Source of the DNA: Cotesia glomerata
Taxonomy: Eukaryota; Arthropoda; Insecta; Hymenoptera; Braconidae
Direction: 5' to 3'
Length of the DNA stretch: 64,000 bases
Assembly (NCBI RefSeq): GCF_020080835.1
Contig: NC_058159.1
Span: forward strand, 8,122,001-8,186,000
A model generated the notes under the pieces. It was not told the DNA's origin, made no database searches, and saw only the letters and a program-made list of their open reading frames with translations. Position numbers and translations under genes: made by a program. This document shows positions 34,137-46,920 of this stretch, piece after piece (position 1 is the stretch's first letter; the number at the start of each line of letters is the position of its first letter).

Positions 34137-35090
34137 TAGTGCTTTTAAAAATAATTATCGTTTAATGGTCATATTTATTAAGATTTCCTAAATTTTTTGT
34201 CGAGTAGAGGAGGGTGGGATATAATGGCCCCCTGGGGTATCATGGCCCCTCTTCAAAATTTAGTCAAAAAAAAAAATTTTTTTTTTACTAAATTATTATA
34301 AATTTGATATATTTATATATTTTTGAGCTACTATATTATACCTGGGGTATAACGGCCCCCTTTCAAAATTTGGTCGAAAAATATTTTTTTTTTTTTCACC
34401 AAATTATCATAAATTTTCAAAAACGTAACAATATTAATATTTTCAAATAAAGTCTCGAATGTAAATTATTTGCATTTATTAAAATATTTATTATTTATGG
34501 TATTAAATCCAAAGAAAATTATTAATTGTTTGATTAGTTATGATAAATTTTCATAAAACGTAACAAAATTAAAGTGCTTAAACAAAACATTAAATGTAAA
34601 CTATTTACAATTAATAAATTATCTATTTTATTTTATTAAATCCTAAGAAAATTATTAATTGTTAGATTATTTATAATAAATTGTAATAAAACGTAACAAA
34701 ATTAAAATCTTTTAACAAAACATCAAATGTAAATTATTTACAATTAATTAATTATTTTTCTCAATAGTGACAAATATATTCTTCAAAATAATCTTCATTG
34801 ATTCCCGCACAGGAATCATGGGACCATTTCTTGCAACTTTTGCACTGAATCCATGATTCAGTGGATTTTTAATAAAGCGCATTGTAGTAAAGGCAATGAC
34901 AATCATTTTTTCCATTTTTTGAGCCTTTATTTTAAAATTTTTTTTTTTAACTTCCCGCTAAGAAAATTGAAAATTTTCAAAAATCGGGAAGTTATTGGTT
35001 TTACCCCGTTTTTTGAAAATCGAGTTTTCATCAGATCTCGACGTTTTGAGGTCCTAGGAAGCTTTCCTGACTATTCCCGCGAGGGTGTCA

Positions 35091-35191
<101 letters not shown>

Positions 35192-35471
35192 TTAGGGGGG
35201 AATCCTTTTTACGGATTCTAGGCATAGCTGTTTGGCCTGGATATGTGGCGACTCGACGCAGCGTCATACTAACTCGACACTAACGCCCCTACCCACTAAA
35301 CCCTAAACCCCTTTTCCTTCTTTCCTCTAATCCCTCATGGAAACCGCCGTCAGGCATTACTTCGTGAAGGGAGGATCTAGCTACTGCTCTTCCTTCTGGT
35401 GGCTAAGGTGTTAACTATCTTCCTTCTATCTTCTGCTATTTGCTCTTTTTCTTTCGGTGGAACGCAAGTCT

Positions 35472-38405
35472 TTAAGGACTTCTGTTGCAAACGTGTTGGT
35501 AGCGTTCCAGGCAGCTTCTGATGACAACATTGCTTCTACTAGTGAATCTGGTTGCATTCTTCTGGTTCAGGATCCTCTCCAGTTCTTCACGCTGTGGATC
35601 GAAACGAGGACATACAAAGAAGACGTGCTCCGCGTCTTCAGCAGCTCCTGGGCAGGACGGGCACTCCGAAGAGTCATCGTGCTTAAAGCGGTGTAGATAC
35701 TCTCGAAAACACCCATGTCCCGACAACATCTGCGTAAGATAGTAATTGACCTCACCGTGATTCCGGTTAAGCCAAATGTCGACCCGAGGTATGAGACGGT
35801 GCGTCCACCTACCCTTCTCTGCAGCATCCCATTGTAGTTGCCATCGGCCTATGCTCTATTGCCGTTCTTCAATTCTAAGTTCTTCCGGGCTCAGTGCAGT
35901 TGACCTTTTTCGTTGGTAAAGGGCCCGTCTTTCCTCTGCTAGAACTCTAAGAGGTAGGGTTCCAGCAATGACGCACACTGCTTCTTCTGATAGAGTGCGG
36001 AAGGCATTAGCTACTCGTAGGGCACTCTGTCGGTATATTGGTCCAGCTTTTCTCCATGATTCTTGGGTTTCCAGTGCATCAGCCCAAATGGATATTCCGT
36101 AAGTGAGCACTGATGTGACTACTGATGACAATAGTAGCCTCCTGCTCTGCATTGGGCCTCCGATGTTAGACATCAGCCGTGCGAGACTAGCCCTCACTAC
36201 TGACGCTTTGGCACTGACATGTTCCACCTGCTGTTTGAAGTTGAGTCGTGCATCCAGCATCACTCCCAGATAACGGATAAATGGTTGTGATGTGATTTCT
36301 CGGTCACCGACATTAATCTTAATTGTTTCAACTTCTTTTCGGCTGGTAATAAGCACTGCTTCGGTCTTCTGCTTGGCCAGTTGTAGGTTCACTGTATCCA
36401 TCCACTGGTTGATCTTCTCAAAAGTGATGTCAAACAGATGTTGAATCTCGTCGAGGTGTTTGGCGACGATCACTGCGGCAACATCATCCGCATACGCTAC
36501 CAGTTTGACACATCTTGGAAGCTTCAGTCTCAGGAGCCCGTCATACATGATATTCCACAGAAGTGGACCAAGAACAGAGCCCTGTGGCACACCACCGGTT
36601 ATATCATACTCTTTTGGACTATTCTTTGTATCGTATTTCAGCACTCTATCTGTAAAATAGCTAATCACTAGTCTGCGAAGATATGTTGGCACGTTCTTCT
36701 CGTCGAGAGCTTGCATGATGCAGTCCCAATTAGCGGAATTGAAAGCATTTTTGATGTCCAAGGCAGCCACCAGGCAGTACTTCTTCGTTCCACCCTTCCA
36801 TCTAGTTCCTGCGATTGCCTCTTTGGCCGTATTAACAACCAGGTTGATCGCGTCCAGGGTTGATCGTCCTTTCCGGAATCCATACTGGTTGTCTGCCAAG
36901 AGTGGGTCGACTACTGCATCTATTCGCTGATGGATGATACGCTCAAATATCTTACCCGCCGTATCTAGCATGCAGAGTGGTCGGTAAGATGACGGTTCTT
37001 CTGGCGGTTTCTTTCCTTTAGGTAAAAGTACTAACCGTTGCTGTTTCCACTTACGAGGAAAAGTCCCCTCCTTGAGGCATGCGTTGTAAGCGTCTAGAAA
37101 TAATGTTGGTGCTGCCTTTATGATGGTTTTCAAGGCTATATTAGGGATTCCGTCCAATCCCGGCGCTTTATTATTTCCTACCCGATTACAGGCCTCCAAC
37201 AATTCTTCTTCAGTGACAGGTGGAATGTCGTCCAGTTCATCTTGCGTTGACTGATAATTGAGACTGTGTTGCTGTGGAAACAGCGCAGTGACGATTTTCT
37301 GAAGGAGTTGGGGACACGTAGGTGACGGCATTTGTTGTTTCTTCAGGTGCGTCATGACCACCTTATACGGCCGACCCCACACGTCTTTGTCGACCTCGTA
37401 TATGAGCTCTTTCCAGCATCTTCTTTTGCTCTCTTTTATGGCCTTATTAAGTTCACGACGAGCTTTTTCGTACTCTGCGATCAGCACTGCAGAGTAAGGT
37501 CGTTGATAGCCACGCTGTGATATTCTTCTCTTTCGATGACACTCTTTACGGAGGTTGCTGATATGATCATTCCACCAGTGTACCGCAGGTCTTGAATTCA
37601 TAACACGTTTGCGAGGCATACTGGCATCACAAGCTTGTGTTACTCGCATCATCAGAGCCTTAGTATGTTCTTCTGCACATCCAGTCTCTATCGGATCACT
37701 ATCGAGGGCTGTTAGCAATACTTCTGGGTCAAGAGATTTCACCTTCCAACCGACGGTGTTAAATTGCTTGATAGGCCCCCGGAGGTTCTGGTCGTTTGAC
37801 GTTTCCCAGAGTATCGCATGATGGTCACTGGCAGTGTAGATGTCCAGTACCTTCCAGTTAGTGTTACCTTTAGCAAGGCTGGTACTGACAAAAGTGACGT
37901 CTACAATCGAGCTTGTGTCACCTTTGGTGTAGGTCGGCGTGTCACCACTGTTGAGCAAGACTACATCTAGTGTAGAAAGAGCTTCTAGCAGCTCTCTTCC
38001 TCGTGCATTAGTCTGCTTACTGCCCCAGTCCACTGCCCAGGCGTTAAAGTCCCCGGCTATCGCCACTGGATGATGTTGCTTCGCGTCCTCGGTCAGTCGA
38101 TCCAAGAAGTCAGTAAACTCAGCAATTGAGAGGCTAGGTGGCGCGTAGCTGCTGTAAAAACGGATGCCATCTACTGATGCTGCTACAAAGCCAGCACTGC
38201 CATTGGTAGCTACACTCTGGAAAGGGAGCTTACCACAAGCCCAGATCACAGCTTTCGTGGTGATATCCGTCTCCCAAGGTTGTCCAGCTAAATGTTTATA
38301 TGGCTCCGATAAAAGCACAACGTCGAGCTTTAATTCCCGTACTGTCTGCATAAGCAGGTCATGCGCAGCTTCGCAGTGATTGATGTTAAGCTGCAGTATC
38401 CTCAT
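35472..38405 (-). pseudogene. R1-clade ORF2: AP endonuclease plus reverse transcriptase, one internal stop
   Basis: ATG at 38405 starts an 849-codon frame. The endonuclease shows QLNINH at the start, SEPY near residue 34, GDFNAW near 119 and SDHHA near 193. The RT shows GVPQGSVLGPLLW and YADDVAAV near 637. A TAG at 35856-35858 stops the frame, but the same frame is open again for about 127 codons to 35472. That stretch includes the C-terminal zinc motif CPSCPGAAEDAEHVFFVC typical of R1-type ORF2. A single nonsense change therefore separates this copy from a full-length ORF2 of about 977 codons. The overlap with ORF1 is ATGA. Confidence 0.88.
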
Positions 38406-39754
38406 GTTCGTTTATTTGTCAGCTTCTGGAGTGCTTCTTGGAAGACTGGACATCGGCCAGAACCAGACCGGTGAGCAGTGTCCTGAGAGCCAGGTTTTTC
38501 CGCACATAACGCACATTTCACTTTATTTTGGCATTGAGCAGCTTGATGACCTGTTTGCCCACATTTGATGCAAAGCCCAGATCGGTCGACTTCGCTTTTA
38601 CATTGGGCAGTAGTGTGCCCAAAGTGCCAGCACTTATAGCATCGTAATGGTGTCTTAATTGCTCTGACACGGCAATTTACCCAGCCAATCCTTATTTTGC
38701 CTGTCTTTCCAAGTATCTTCTGCACTATTGCTGCTGGCAATCGTACCGAAGCAGTTTGAGTACCTCTGTAGGCCGGACGAATTTTAATGACATCTTCAGG
38801 TATTTCGTAGTCATTTCCAGCTGCCTCTTTGTAAGGCCTTCCGGACATCGTCTTTAGTTGTTTCGTCGTCAATGTCCCGGATTTCAAGCTGTTCCTCTGG
38901 GCCTTTACAGATGACTTGCGCTTCTTCTTTAAGGATGCTCTTGATGGTCTTCAGCAAAGCTTGTCCTTTGTCTGCGGTCTTTCTGGAAAGCGTAATGAGC
39001 ATATTCCCATCATTCGTCTTTTGAACCTTGTCAACGACGTCACGGGTCTGATCTGGTGGGACATCTTTTAATCCGACGCAGTATCTCGGCATATTTTGCC
39101 TTCTCAACGGGTCGAATAATTAAGGCATCTGGTTTGGTGAATTTTCGCGGTTTTTCCCGCTTAGGCTGCGGCCGAGATTTGTTCACCGGTTGTTTTGGTA
39201 ACCGCTCTCTCGCTTGCTCCTTCTTCTCCTTCTTGGATTGGACCTTCTGCCATTCAGTCACCTCTTTTTTCCGGCGTTCTGCACTGCCGTGTTTTCGGAG
39301 GGCTTGGTTTCAGGTCCTTTTTCTTCACAACTTGGCAGATCGTTGGGTCGGGAGAAGATCGATCTTTTCTCTTAGTTGACTTGCTGCTAGTTCTGATTCT
39401 GTCTTCCGCGACTGATTCACCGTCACCTTCGGCTCCAGTGTCCATTGCTTCTTCATTCACGATAGTTGCTTGAATGCTTCTCTCCGGTGTAGTGCGAGAA
39501 GTGCGTCGTACTGTTAAACACCATTCTTCATCAAGTTTCTTGAATCTCTGGAGGGCATTGGCTACGCTGGTCGTCTTGGTCTTAATCTCCTTGTGGATAT
39601 TGACCTTAGATTGGATGAAGTCATTTAGCTCACTGGTCAGCTTTTCAAGGCGTTCAAACGTTTGCGACCGCTTCATTTCAGCGCTTGCTTCAATCGCTGC
39701 TTGTTGGGCATGAGGCCCGTTTTCACTATTGTTGTTTTCCTGAATTTTACTCAT
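38402..39754 (-). pseudogene. R1-clade ORF1 (gag-like, CCHC knuckles), frameshifted
   Basis: ATG at 39754. The N-terminal half is Lys/Glu/Ser-rich with coiled-coil character. The C-terminal part has three zinc knuckles: CYKCWHFGHTTAQC, CIKCGQTGHQAAQC and CALC with a distal H and C. The reading frame shifts at least three times: in an A6 run at 39265-39270, near 39060-39080, and near 38820-38850. Four overlapping partial frames result. It ends at TGA 38404-38402, overlapping the ORF2 ATG. The expected product is an RNA-binding nucleocapsid-like protein. Confidence 0.8.
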
Positions 39755-40298
39755 ACTTTTAAATTCACCAGCGCATCGTACGGAGTGGAGCGGGTTGTCA
39801 TAACTAGGAACGGGTGTACCCTCGGAGATAGTACTCCTACCCCAGTTCCCTGAGGCCTAGCCGACACTTAGCCAGCCCCGGAATACACGGACGGACTAGA
39901 CTCGCTCGGAGCGGTGAAGATTCCGATCTCTAACACTCACTGCGTACTTCCTGATCAAGGCCCGAAGTGGCTGGCTCCTGATCCACTGCTGCAACTTACA
40001 CCTCGGCAGAGCAAGCTCACATCAGCCGTGGCCTGCATCGTCGGAAACTACGACACGAGGTTCCGGTCACTCCCAGTGGGTCACAGCAGAGAACGATCGT
40101 CTTGTTAGGTCAGTTAGTGCGACCAACCCATTAAAGGGGAGTTTTGTCCACGGGAGCGTATTTTGTTTGGTTATTTTGCTTGGCTCCTACCCGCTGTACC
40201 TCATCAACTAAGAGATTAAGTGTCATCCAAGGACAGCGAGCGTTCTCCCATCCGCTCGGGGAGACGCGCCCGGTAGCAGTATCTCTTCTGCCCCGAGT

Positions 40299-40359
<61 letters not shown>

Positions 40360-41363
40360 TGTGTGTGTGTGTGTGTGTGTGTAAGTATGTAAACTTCTTA
40401 TAACTTTTGAACGGTTGAACCGATTTCATCGCGGTTGGTGCCATTCAAAAGGGCTTCGCCAAACTTAGATTTTTTGTTAATTTGAATAGATTCGGACCGA
40501 TAGATTTTGAGAAATTTGGAGAAATCTAAAAAAAAATAGGAAAAAAAATTTTTTCAGAAGTGGTTTTTTTGGGATAACTTTTAAACGGCTTTACCGATCG
40601 ATTCCAAAAACTAATCAGCTGTCAACCTTCAAAAACCACGCCAATCCGGTCAAAATCGGTTGATTCGTTCGAGAGATATCGTGAACGAAAGAAAACCGAA
40701 AAAAGTGTTTTTTCGGAGTTACTCCGAAATTTCGAGTTTGACCAATTAAAACTTAAAAATTCTTTATGAAGCTTAAAAAACTGCGAATGCCGCCAACCGC
40801 GTAAAAATCGGTTCATTCCTTCAAAAGTTATTGCGGTTTGAAAATTTAAAAAACCGTATTCTATGAAACTTCTATCAGACTTTTGAGCTCAAAGACCTCA
40901 AAAGCATAGAAAAGGTATCTTTTTGAGCTTAGAGAGCTCAAAACAACACACAGATTATATTTTTGAGCTCGAAGAGCTCAAAAAAAGCGGCCAGGTATTA
41001 ACGGAATTAGCGGGAAGTTGCAGGGATGGCCTTTAGGGTCAACCATTTTCCTAATTTTTTTTTTTGATTTAACTATTTTTTGTTTTTGAGTTACTTTCTT
41101 CTTAGCTTCACTTCTATTTTTTCTTTCATCAAGTTCTTTTACATTTTAGCGGCAATTTCAAATTTAAATTTAGCAGGAGTATGATGATTTTGATGGCAAT
41201 TGAATAACCATTATAATTATAATTATTTTTTAGAAAATAAAAGAGGTTAGGGGCGGAAAGAAACGAGGTGCATTAGGTATAGCAGTTATTTTTCGAATGA
41301 TAGTGAAATCTAGAGAGTGATAAAAATAAGGGAATACTTTTATATTTTTCAAAGTATTTTTAA

Positions 41364-41710
41364 CCCTTACCGGCCACACCTCACCCAGGCCACATAACGG
41401 CCACATGGGGTAACTCATTACCCCACGCTGAAAAACCCAGTTGGACAAGATGTGTACATGTTCTGAGACTTTTAACTAATTGTGTCATGTTCGTTGACAA
41501 ATTCTTCAATATTTCTAATGGTTTAAAACTTGGTTAATTTATATATTACATAAGTCAAAATTTTGGAAAAATGGTTTTTTTTTGCAAAAAATTTCATTTC
41601 TCAGATTCACGGCATATGCCGTTTATTGTATTTATTTGAAAGTTTCAAAACCTCTAATTCCACTTTTTTTAAGCCTGGGGTAACTAGTCACCCCGTGTGG
41701 CCGGTAAGGG
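41364..41710. mobile_element. piggyBac-type MITE with TTAA target duplication
   Basis: A perfect terminal inverted repeat, CCCTTACCGGCCACAC and its inverse GTGTGGCCGGTAAGGG, is flanked on both sides by TTAA (41360-41363 and 41711-41714). CCCT ends at TTAA sites are diagnostic of the piggyBac superfamily. At 347 bp, with no ORF, it depends on a transposase elsewhere. Confidence 0.88.
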
Positions 41711-42455
41711 TTAAGGTGGGAAAAAAAAATTTTTTTTTATCATTTTTTGGTGGGGGCCGTTATGCCCCAGAAAAAAAAATTTTTTTTTCAAGAATTTTTC
41801 CAAAATTTTGATAAATTCGTTCATCGTAGAGCAAAGGTAAACTAATAAGATGTTAAAAAACCACAAAAAGTAATAATCGGCTTAGGGGGGCCGCTCTGCC
41901 CTACCCTCCCTTATATTATTTTGTTAATATGAACAAAAGTAGAAATTTTCAGGAAAAAAATTGAAGATTAACACTGGGGTAATATAAGGCAAAAGACCCA
42001 ATACCGGAACGAGACCCAATACCGGAACGATTTGACAATTATTATTTTATATTTTATCTCGTACTCAATCAAATTAAACAAACTTTTCTTTATTAGAAAC
42101 CTCAATCTTTTTTTTACATAATAAAATATGAATGAAACTTTAAATTATATTGGAAATATTGAAAAAAAATGTTAATGATGTCAATAGCCTTAGATTTCTG
42201 ACTTATCAAGGTCTCTTAATGGTTTTGCTAAGAAATCGCTCGATGATCTTAAGCTCATAGAAACCTAATGGAAATACTTTTCACTAAAATTTTTTTTTGA
42301 TGTATTAATACAAATACTAAGAATTCGATGCAATTAATTGATAATACAAAAAAGACCCTATTGTTATTTAAAATTTACTGTTCGTCTATTGGTACACCCG
42401 AAATAAGCTAATACCCAGTATCGGAACAGTCAGCCATACTGATATTATTTATCCG

Positions 42456-42544
42456 GAGGCACTGTAGTGCCTCAAGCCAAGTACACGTTCAACAACATAT
42501 GTAATAATATGTGTGAACGTGTAGGCGTGAGGTTACAGTGCCTC
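42456..42544. repeat. Hairpin inside the 2.9-kb element
   Basis: GAGGCACTGTAGTGCCTC is a hairpin by itself. The whole segment also folds, with outer GAGGCACTGTA against TACAGTGCCTC and inner ACACGTTCA against TGAACGTGT. Confidence 0.75.
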
Positions 42545-42784
42545 TATTCTCGAGTTAGATGTCAACATAACCTCACCATATTTTTAACTCGATTTATTTT
42601 ATTACTACGTTCGTATCAACACTTTACACTCGCTTCAAATAGTTTAATTATTAGTTCTTTCTATAAAACACCAAAAACTATATTGTTTTTTTCATTATTT
42701 AGCGTTATCCTAATTAATAAAATTTTCGCTCCTCCGTTTTTCGATTCTACGAGAGATTTTACTAATTTCGGTCGAATTTTTTAT

Positions 42785-42975
42785 TTCAAAGTTGGTACAG
42801 TTTAATTTTCTGTGGATAGTATACTACTGTGTAGTATCACAGTTAGTCCGTTTCCGTTTGGCGTCTGAGATCTTCTCCGGATAGTTACTCTGCTCCAGAT
42901 TTTTAAGTTGGTACAATTCAATTTTTTAAGGATAGTAACTACTGTATAGTATCAGAGTTATTCCATTTCCATTGG
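42785..42975. repeat. Two-copy diverged direct repeat, period about 115 bp
   Basis: AAGTTGGTACAGTTTAATTT and AAGTTGGTACAATTCAATTT each head a unit running through GTAGTATCACAGTTA / ATAGTATCAGAGTTA. Confidence 0.7.
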
Positions 42976-43605
42976 AAGTCTGACAAAATAGGCGGTTAAT
43001 TCAAATTTGAATTTATTAAAAATTTTATTGCGGGTATTTGTAAAATAATTAAATGCAATTTTATCCACAGATTCGGTAGAATCTGGCGCCAAGTTCCGTT
43101 CAAATCCGTTGTAAACGGAGCGCCAGACTACCGAGTGTGTTTACCGTAAGCAGAACGGTATTTCGAGGTTGCAAAATTTTATTTAATTCTACGGTACTTT
43201 TTGTTCCTAAATTTTATATTATAACAGTAATTCATACTTTATTTTACTGATATTAGTTCATTATATTCAATTATGACAATTAATCTACTTGAAATTATTA
43301 AATTTTATCAACGTAAACTATAGCAAGCTCAAAAATTTCGATCCTGACTTTTTTTCGATGTATAAAAAGTGACATGCCACAGACTAAATAATTTGAGAAT
43401 GCATGGTAATCCTTCAATAGATGGGAAACTACAGTTAAAATAATACATTTCACAGCTTGCATCTATACCCGCCAGGGTGCGCTGGAATTATTTTTACATA
43501 AACTGTAGCTTCAAGGGGATAGTTTGCTATAAAAAATGCAGCCAACGCGAGATTTAAGTTGGTACCAATTGTAAATTTTTATTATAATTACAAAAAATAT
43601 TAAAA

Positions 43606-44120
43606 TCTGAACAAAAACAGTTTCACTGTAAAAAAATCGTGCCAAGTCCACGTTCATAAGACTATTAAGAAAAAAGAAATTTTTTTTTTCTTTACAAAAA
43701 GTTATAAAATAAAAAAAATTAAAAAATCCAAGTAACCGATATGATTGTATAAGATTTTCGGAAATTAAAAAAAATTTTGTTGTAAATTTAAAAATTAAAA
43801 AAAAAATTTTGGAACGTACTTGGTGTGCGTCATTGTGTATTTCAATTTTATTAAAATCCTAGTAAATAGATTTTACGAATTTCATTAAAAGTAAAATATT
43901 TTGCAACCACGCACACTAAATACGTTCTAAAATTTTTTTAAAAATTTTTAAATTTACAACAAAATTTTTTTTAATTTCCGAAAATCTTATACAATCATAT
44001 CGGTTACTTGGATTTTTTAATTTTTTTTATTTTATATCTTTTTGTAAAGAAAAAAAAAATTTCTTTTTTCTTAATAGTCTTATGAACGTGGACTTTACAG
44101 TGAAACTGTTTTTGTTCAGA
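43606..44120. mobile_element. 515-bp palindromic MITE nested in the 2.9-kb element
   Basis: Left TCTGAACAAAAACAGTTTCA is mirrored exactly on the right. The arms, about 200 bp each, pair almost perfectly up to a short centre near 43860. A single related arm (CAAAAAACAGTTTCACTGTA) occurs at about 56575. Confidence 0.82.
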
Positions 44121-44919
44121 TTGACATTTACGATATACTGTGTTGATTGTTTACATCAAGTACAACAACAAAAGTTTTTGTGAAATAACATTTAATACAG
44201 AAAGTCATTTTATTATAAAAATTGCTTCAAATATTCGTAAATTTTAACTTGAAGAACAAAAGCAAATTTCTGTTTTGAAATTTTCTTTTTTACATAAGTG
44301 TCGTCAAGTATAACCTCGAGTCGTTTATTTTTTTTTTTTTTGATTTTTAGTAAAAATTTATTTGATTTTTTAATATTAAATAATTATTGTTAGTTTCACT
44401 ATGCATACATGTCATTTGAGTTCTGAATTAACTGCTTAATTTTTTATAGGTAGTAGTAGGATGCCGAAAGTTAAGTCGAAGATAACATTTTATAAATTAG
44501 TTTTATAAATTCAGAAAAATTCACATAAAGTATTATGATTTGTTAATTAATTATTTAATGAACTCAGCTTACGAAAAGCGGACTCTTTTGATTAAAAAAA
44601 TTAGTTTTATTTATCGTTCCGGTATTGGATCAACCATATTCCGGTATTGGGACTAGGCATTTAAGGTGTTCCGATACTGGGTCTTTTAGACTTTTTCAAA
44701 AAATATTTTTTTTAATATTAAATTCGACAAAATTGATAAATTTAATTATTTTCGTGTAACTACATGATTATTCTATATGATTGGATGAATTATTATTACT
44801 AATAAACCATTTGAATATTTTCTAAGTAATAAAAACCAGTCATATACCCTTCGTCGTTCCGGTATTGGGTCTTTTATCATATACCCTTCGTCGTTCCGGT
44901 ATTGGGTCTTTTACCTTAT

Positions 44920-45621
44920 CTGTTGCACAGATGTTAGGTTTTATTGATAGTTAGTTTTATTGATAGAGTCATAATTGATAACATATAACGATCTTTTTAA
45001 TTCAATATAATCTCATAACATTAAACGATGAGCTGTGTTGATATTTTTAATTGTATCCAGTAATGATGTTATCTTTGATACGTCCATCAAGCATTGTGTT
45101 TCACATGAGTATACAAAGCAACTTTGTTTCTCTATTCAGCTATGTTTCAATCATTTGTCAGGTAAAGCATTCAAGGATACTTTCACAGTGCACCAAGAAA
45201 ACAGATATCGTTGATACAGTAGCGCAAATAATTAAGTGACATGTATTTAACAGCATCATTTTTTTTTCTACTTCTCATTGTGAGTACCTGCCATTAATTA
45301 ACCAGTTTAATTATATTATTGTGAAAATTTAAACTAATTTGAGAATCAAAAGAGCACGTCTCATTATAAATGAGTAACAAAACATGAAAATGCTCCATTA
45401 AAATGTTATATTCAAAATTGTGCACTTTATTTTAATAGATTGAACCGAGTGTGTATAATGCAGATTTAAAATGAGTGAAGTTAGCTCGTAAATTAATTTT
45501 TTGATATTGCTTGCCATATCCGTAGAGGGCCATACTAGAAAATTTGGGATCGACAGAAAAAAATTCCTGGCAAAATTAAGGAAAAATCTGTTAAATTTTC
45601 AGTTTTAATCTTGTCGTGACG
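44920..45621. other. Non-coding, nothing recognised
   Basis: Unique-looking AT-rich sequence with only short random frames. Confidence 0.5.
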
Positions 45622-45765
45622 TAATGTAAGAGCCCCAGTAGCTGTTCATGTACCAGTACCTGCTCACTCCATGTATTTTTACGTCTATATTTGTGAATAT
45701 ATACATGCAAATACATGGAGTGAGCATGTACTGATTTCTGAGCAGGTACTAGGGCTTTTACCTTA
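45622..45765. mobile_element. Hairpin element related to 25431-25567
   Basis: It shares the arm sequence AAAAGCCC-x-AGTAG/GTTCATGTACCAGTA and the CTCCATGTATTT centre with the 25.4-kb copy, with more mismatches between its own arms. Confidence 0.72.
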
Positions 45766-45949
45766 ATTGTCAAATTTACATTTTTTGAAAAGTAATTTTT
45801 ATATTCCAAAAACTATCCTAAAAATGTAAATTTTATGTTACGAAAAATGTAAATTTTACATTCAAGAAATGTTAAATTTTACATGAAAAAAGTAAATTTA
45901 GTATTAGAAAATTTGCAAATTTTTCACTGGATGTTCATCATATAAAACA

Positions 45950-46222
45950 CACCGATATAAGGATTTATTTGAATTAAATAACATTTATTAATAGTTAACA
46001 AATTATTTATTAGAGGCCACTTTTTAGTATTAAACAAATATTTCTTAGTATTTAAAATTATTTTTTTGTATTTAATAAATTTGATATTCATTGATTAATT
46101 ATTAATAAATCTTTTTAGATACTAAGAAATATTTATTAAGGACTAAAAAGTGGTCTCTAATAAATGATTTGTTAAATATTAACAAATATTTTTAACTAAA
46201 AACAAATCCTTCTATCAGTGCA
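45950..46222. mobile_element. Palindromic MITE with AAGGATTTATTT ends
   Basis: The arms pair around AAGGATTTATTTG (left) and ACAAATCCTT (right), and again through TTTATTAGAGGCCACTTTTT and its inverse. No ORF. Confidence 0.7.
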
Positions 46223-46527
46223 GACGATACTCAATCTGTAAATAATACGCGTAGGCGCTAGTATCTACTAGGCTGTATAGAACTTTATACAGTTCAGGAC
46301 AATGCCACGCATTCGTCACCAATCTCTATACAGCCGACTAGCTTACGTTTTAACTGTCATTTTAATTAAAAAGCGTACCTATGACTAACTTCAAGACTTT
46401 CATGTATTTTTATTTAGAGGATTAGAAGGTTATGGCGTCGCACGCTATTTATTTATAAATTGAGTATCCCTTGCACGTAAAAACCCGCATACATCCGCCA
46501 TAGGATGAAAAATTTTTTAAGCACCAT

Positions 46528-46668
46528 GGGCAAGCCACGTGCAAATACGGTCTCAGCGATAATTATTTGCAGCAGGGATATAAAGCCTCGGCCCTATCGG
46601 GCCTCAGCCTTATACTATCCCTGCTGAAAATATTTATCACCTCGACCGTATTGGCGCGTGGCTTGCCC
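46528..46668. mobile_element. GC-cored hairpin element (141 bp)
   Basis: GGGCAAGCCACGTGC is mirrored by GCGCGTGGCTTGCCC, with further pairing of AATACGGTC with GACCGTATT and GCAGGGATA with TATCCCTGC. The loop region is GCCTCGGCCCTATCGGGC. Its organisation matches the hairpin at 30357-30484. Confidence 0.78.
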
Positions 46669-46920
46669 AAAGTACATAAATAATTAATGCATTCTTCTAA
46701 AAAAGGTGCACACTTCTAAATAAAAAAACTTTTTTAAATAACAATAAATTAGATTTTTATTCTCATGTATGATACTTTGATATGGTCATGTCAGGTCAGA
46801 CATAAAAATTGAATATATATATGGTCATATGGGGAAATTTTCTACAGATCGTCAATTAATATTGTCATTGATAAATAATCACCATTATTTTTTCAGTATT
46901 TACTTTTGATTTCGATTTCA
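46669..46920 (+). promoter_or_regulatory. 5' flank of the 327-aa gene
   Basis: A polypyrimidine tract and AG (TTATTTTTTCAG, ending 46896) lie 24 bp above the ATG and could be the acceptor of a 5'-UTR intron. No upstream donor or TATA box was assigned. Confidence 0.3.

Larger units (their letters stand above)
41983..44919. mobile_element. 2.9-kb element with repeated GACCCAATACCGGAAC termini
   Basis: Left AAAAGACCCAATACCGGAAC is mirrored at the right end. The left end has two tandem copies and the right end has two close copies (44850-44919) plus two diverged ones (44617-44700). The family is therefore built on iterated subterminal sites, which may be transposase-binding sites. No transposase ORF is present; a 112-codon frame at 42467-42805 has no recognisable domain. 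Confidence 0.72.

Noticed and set aside
36438..38568. Several plus-strand frames of 60-80 codons
   Set aside because: They are shadows antisense to the R1-clade ORF2.
42467..42805. 112-codon plus-strand frame inside the 2.9-kb element
   Set aside because: It starts within a hairpin, has low-complexity hydrophobic composition and no transposase motif.
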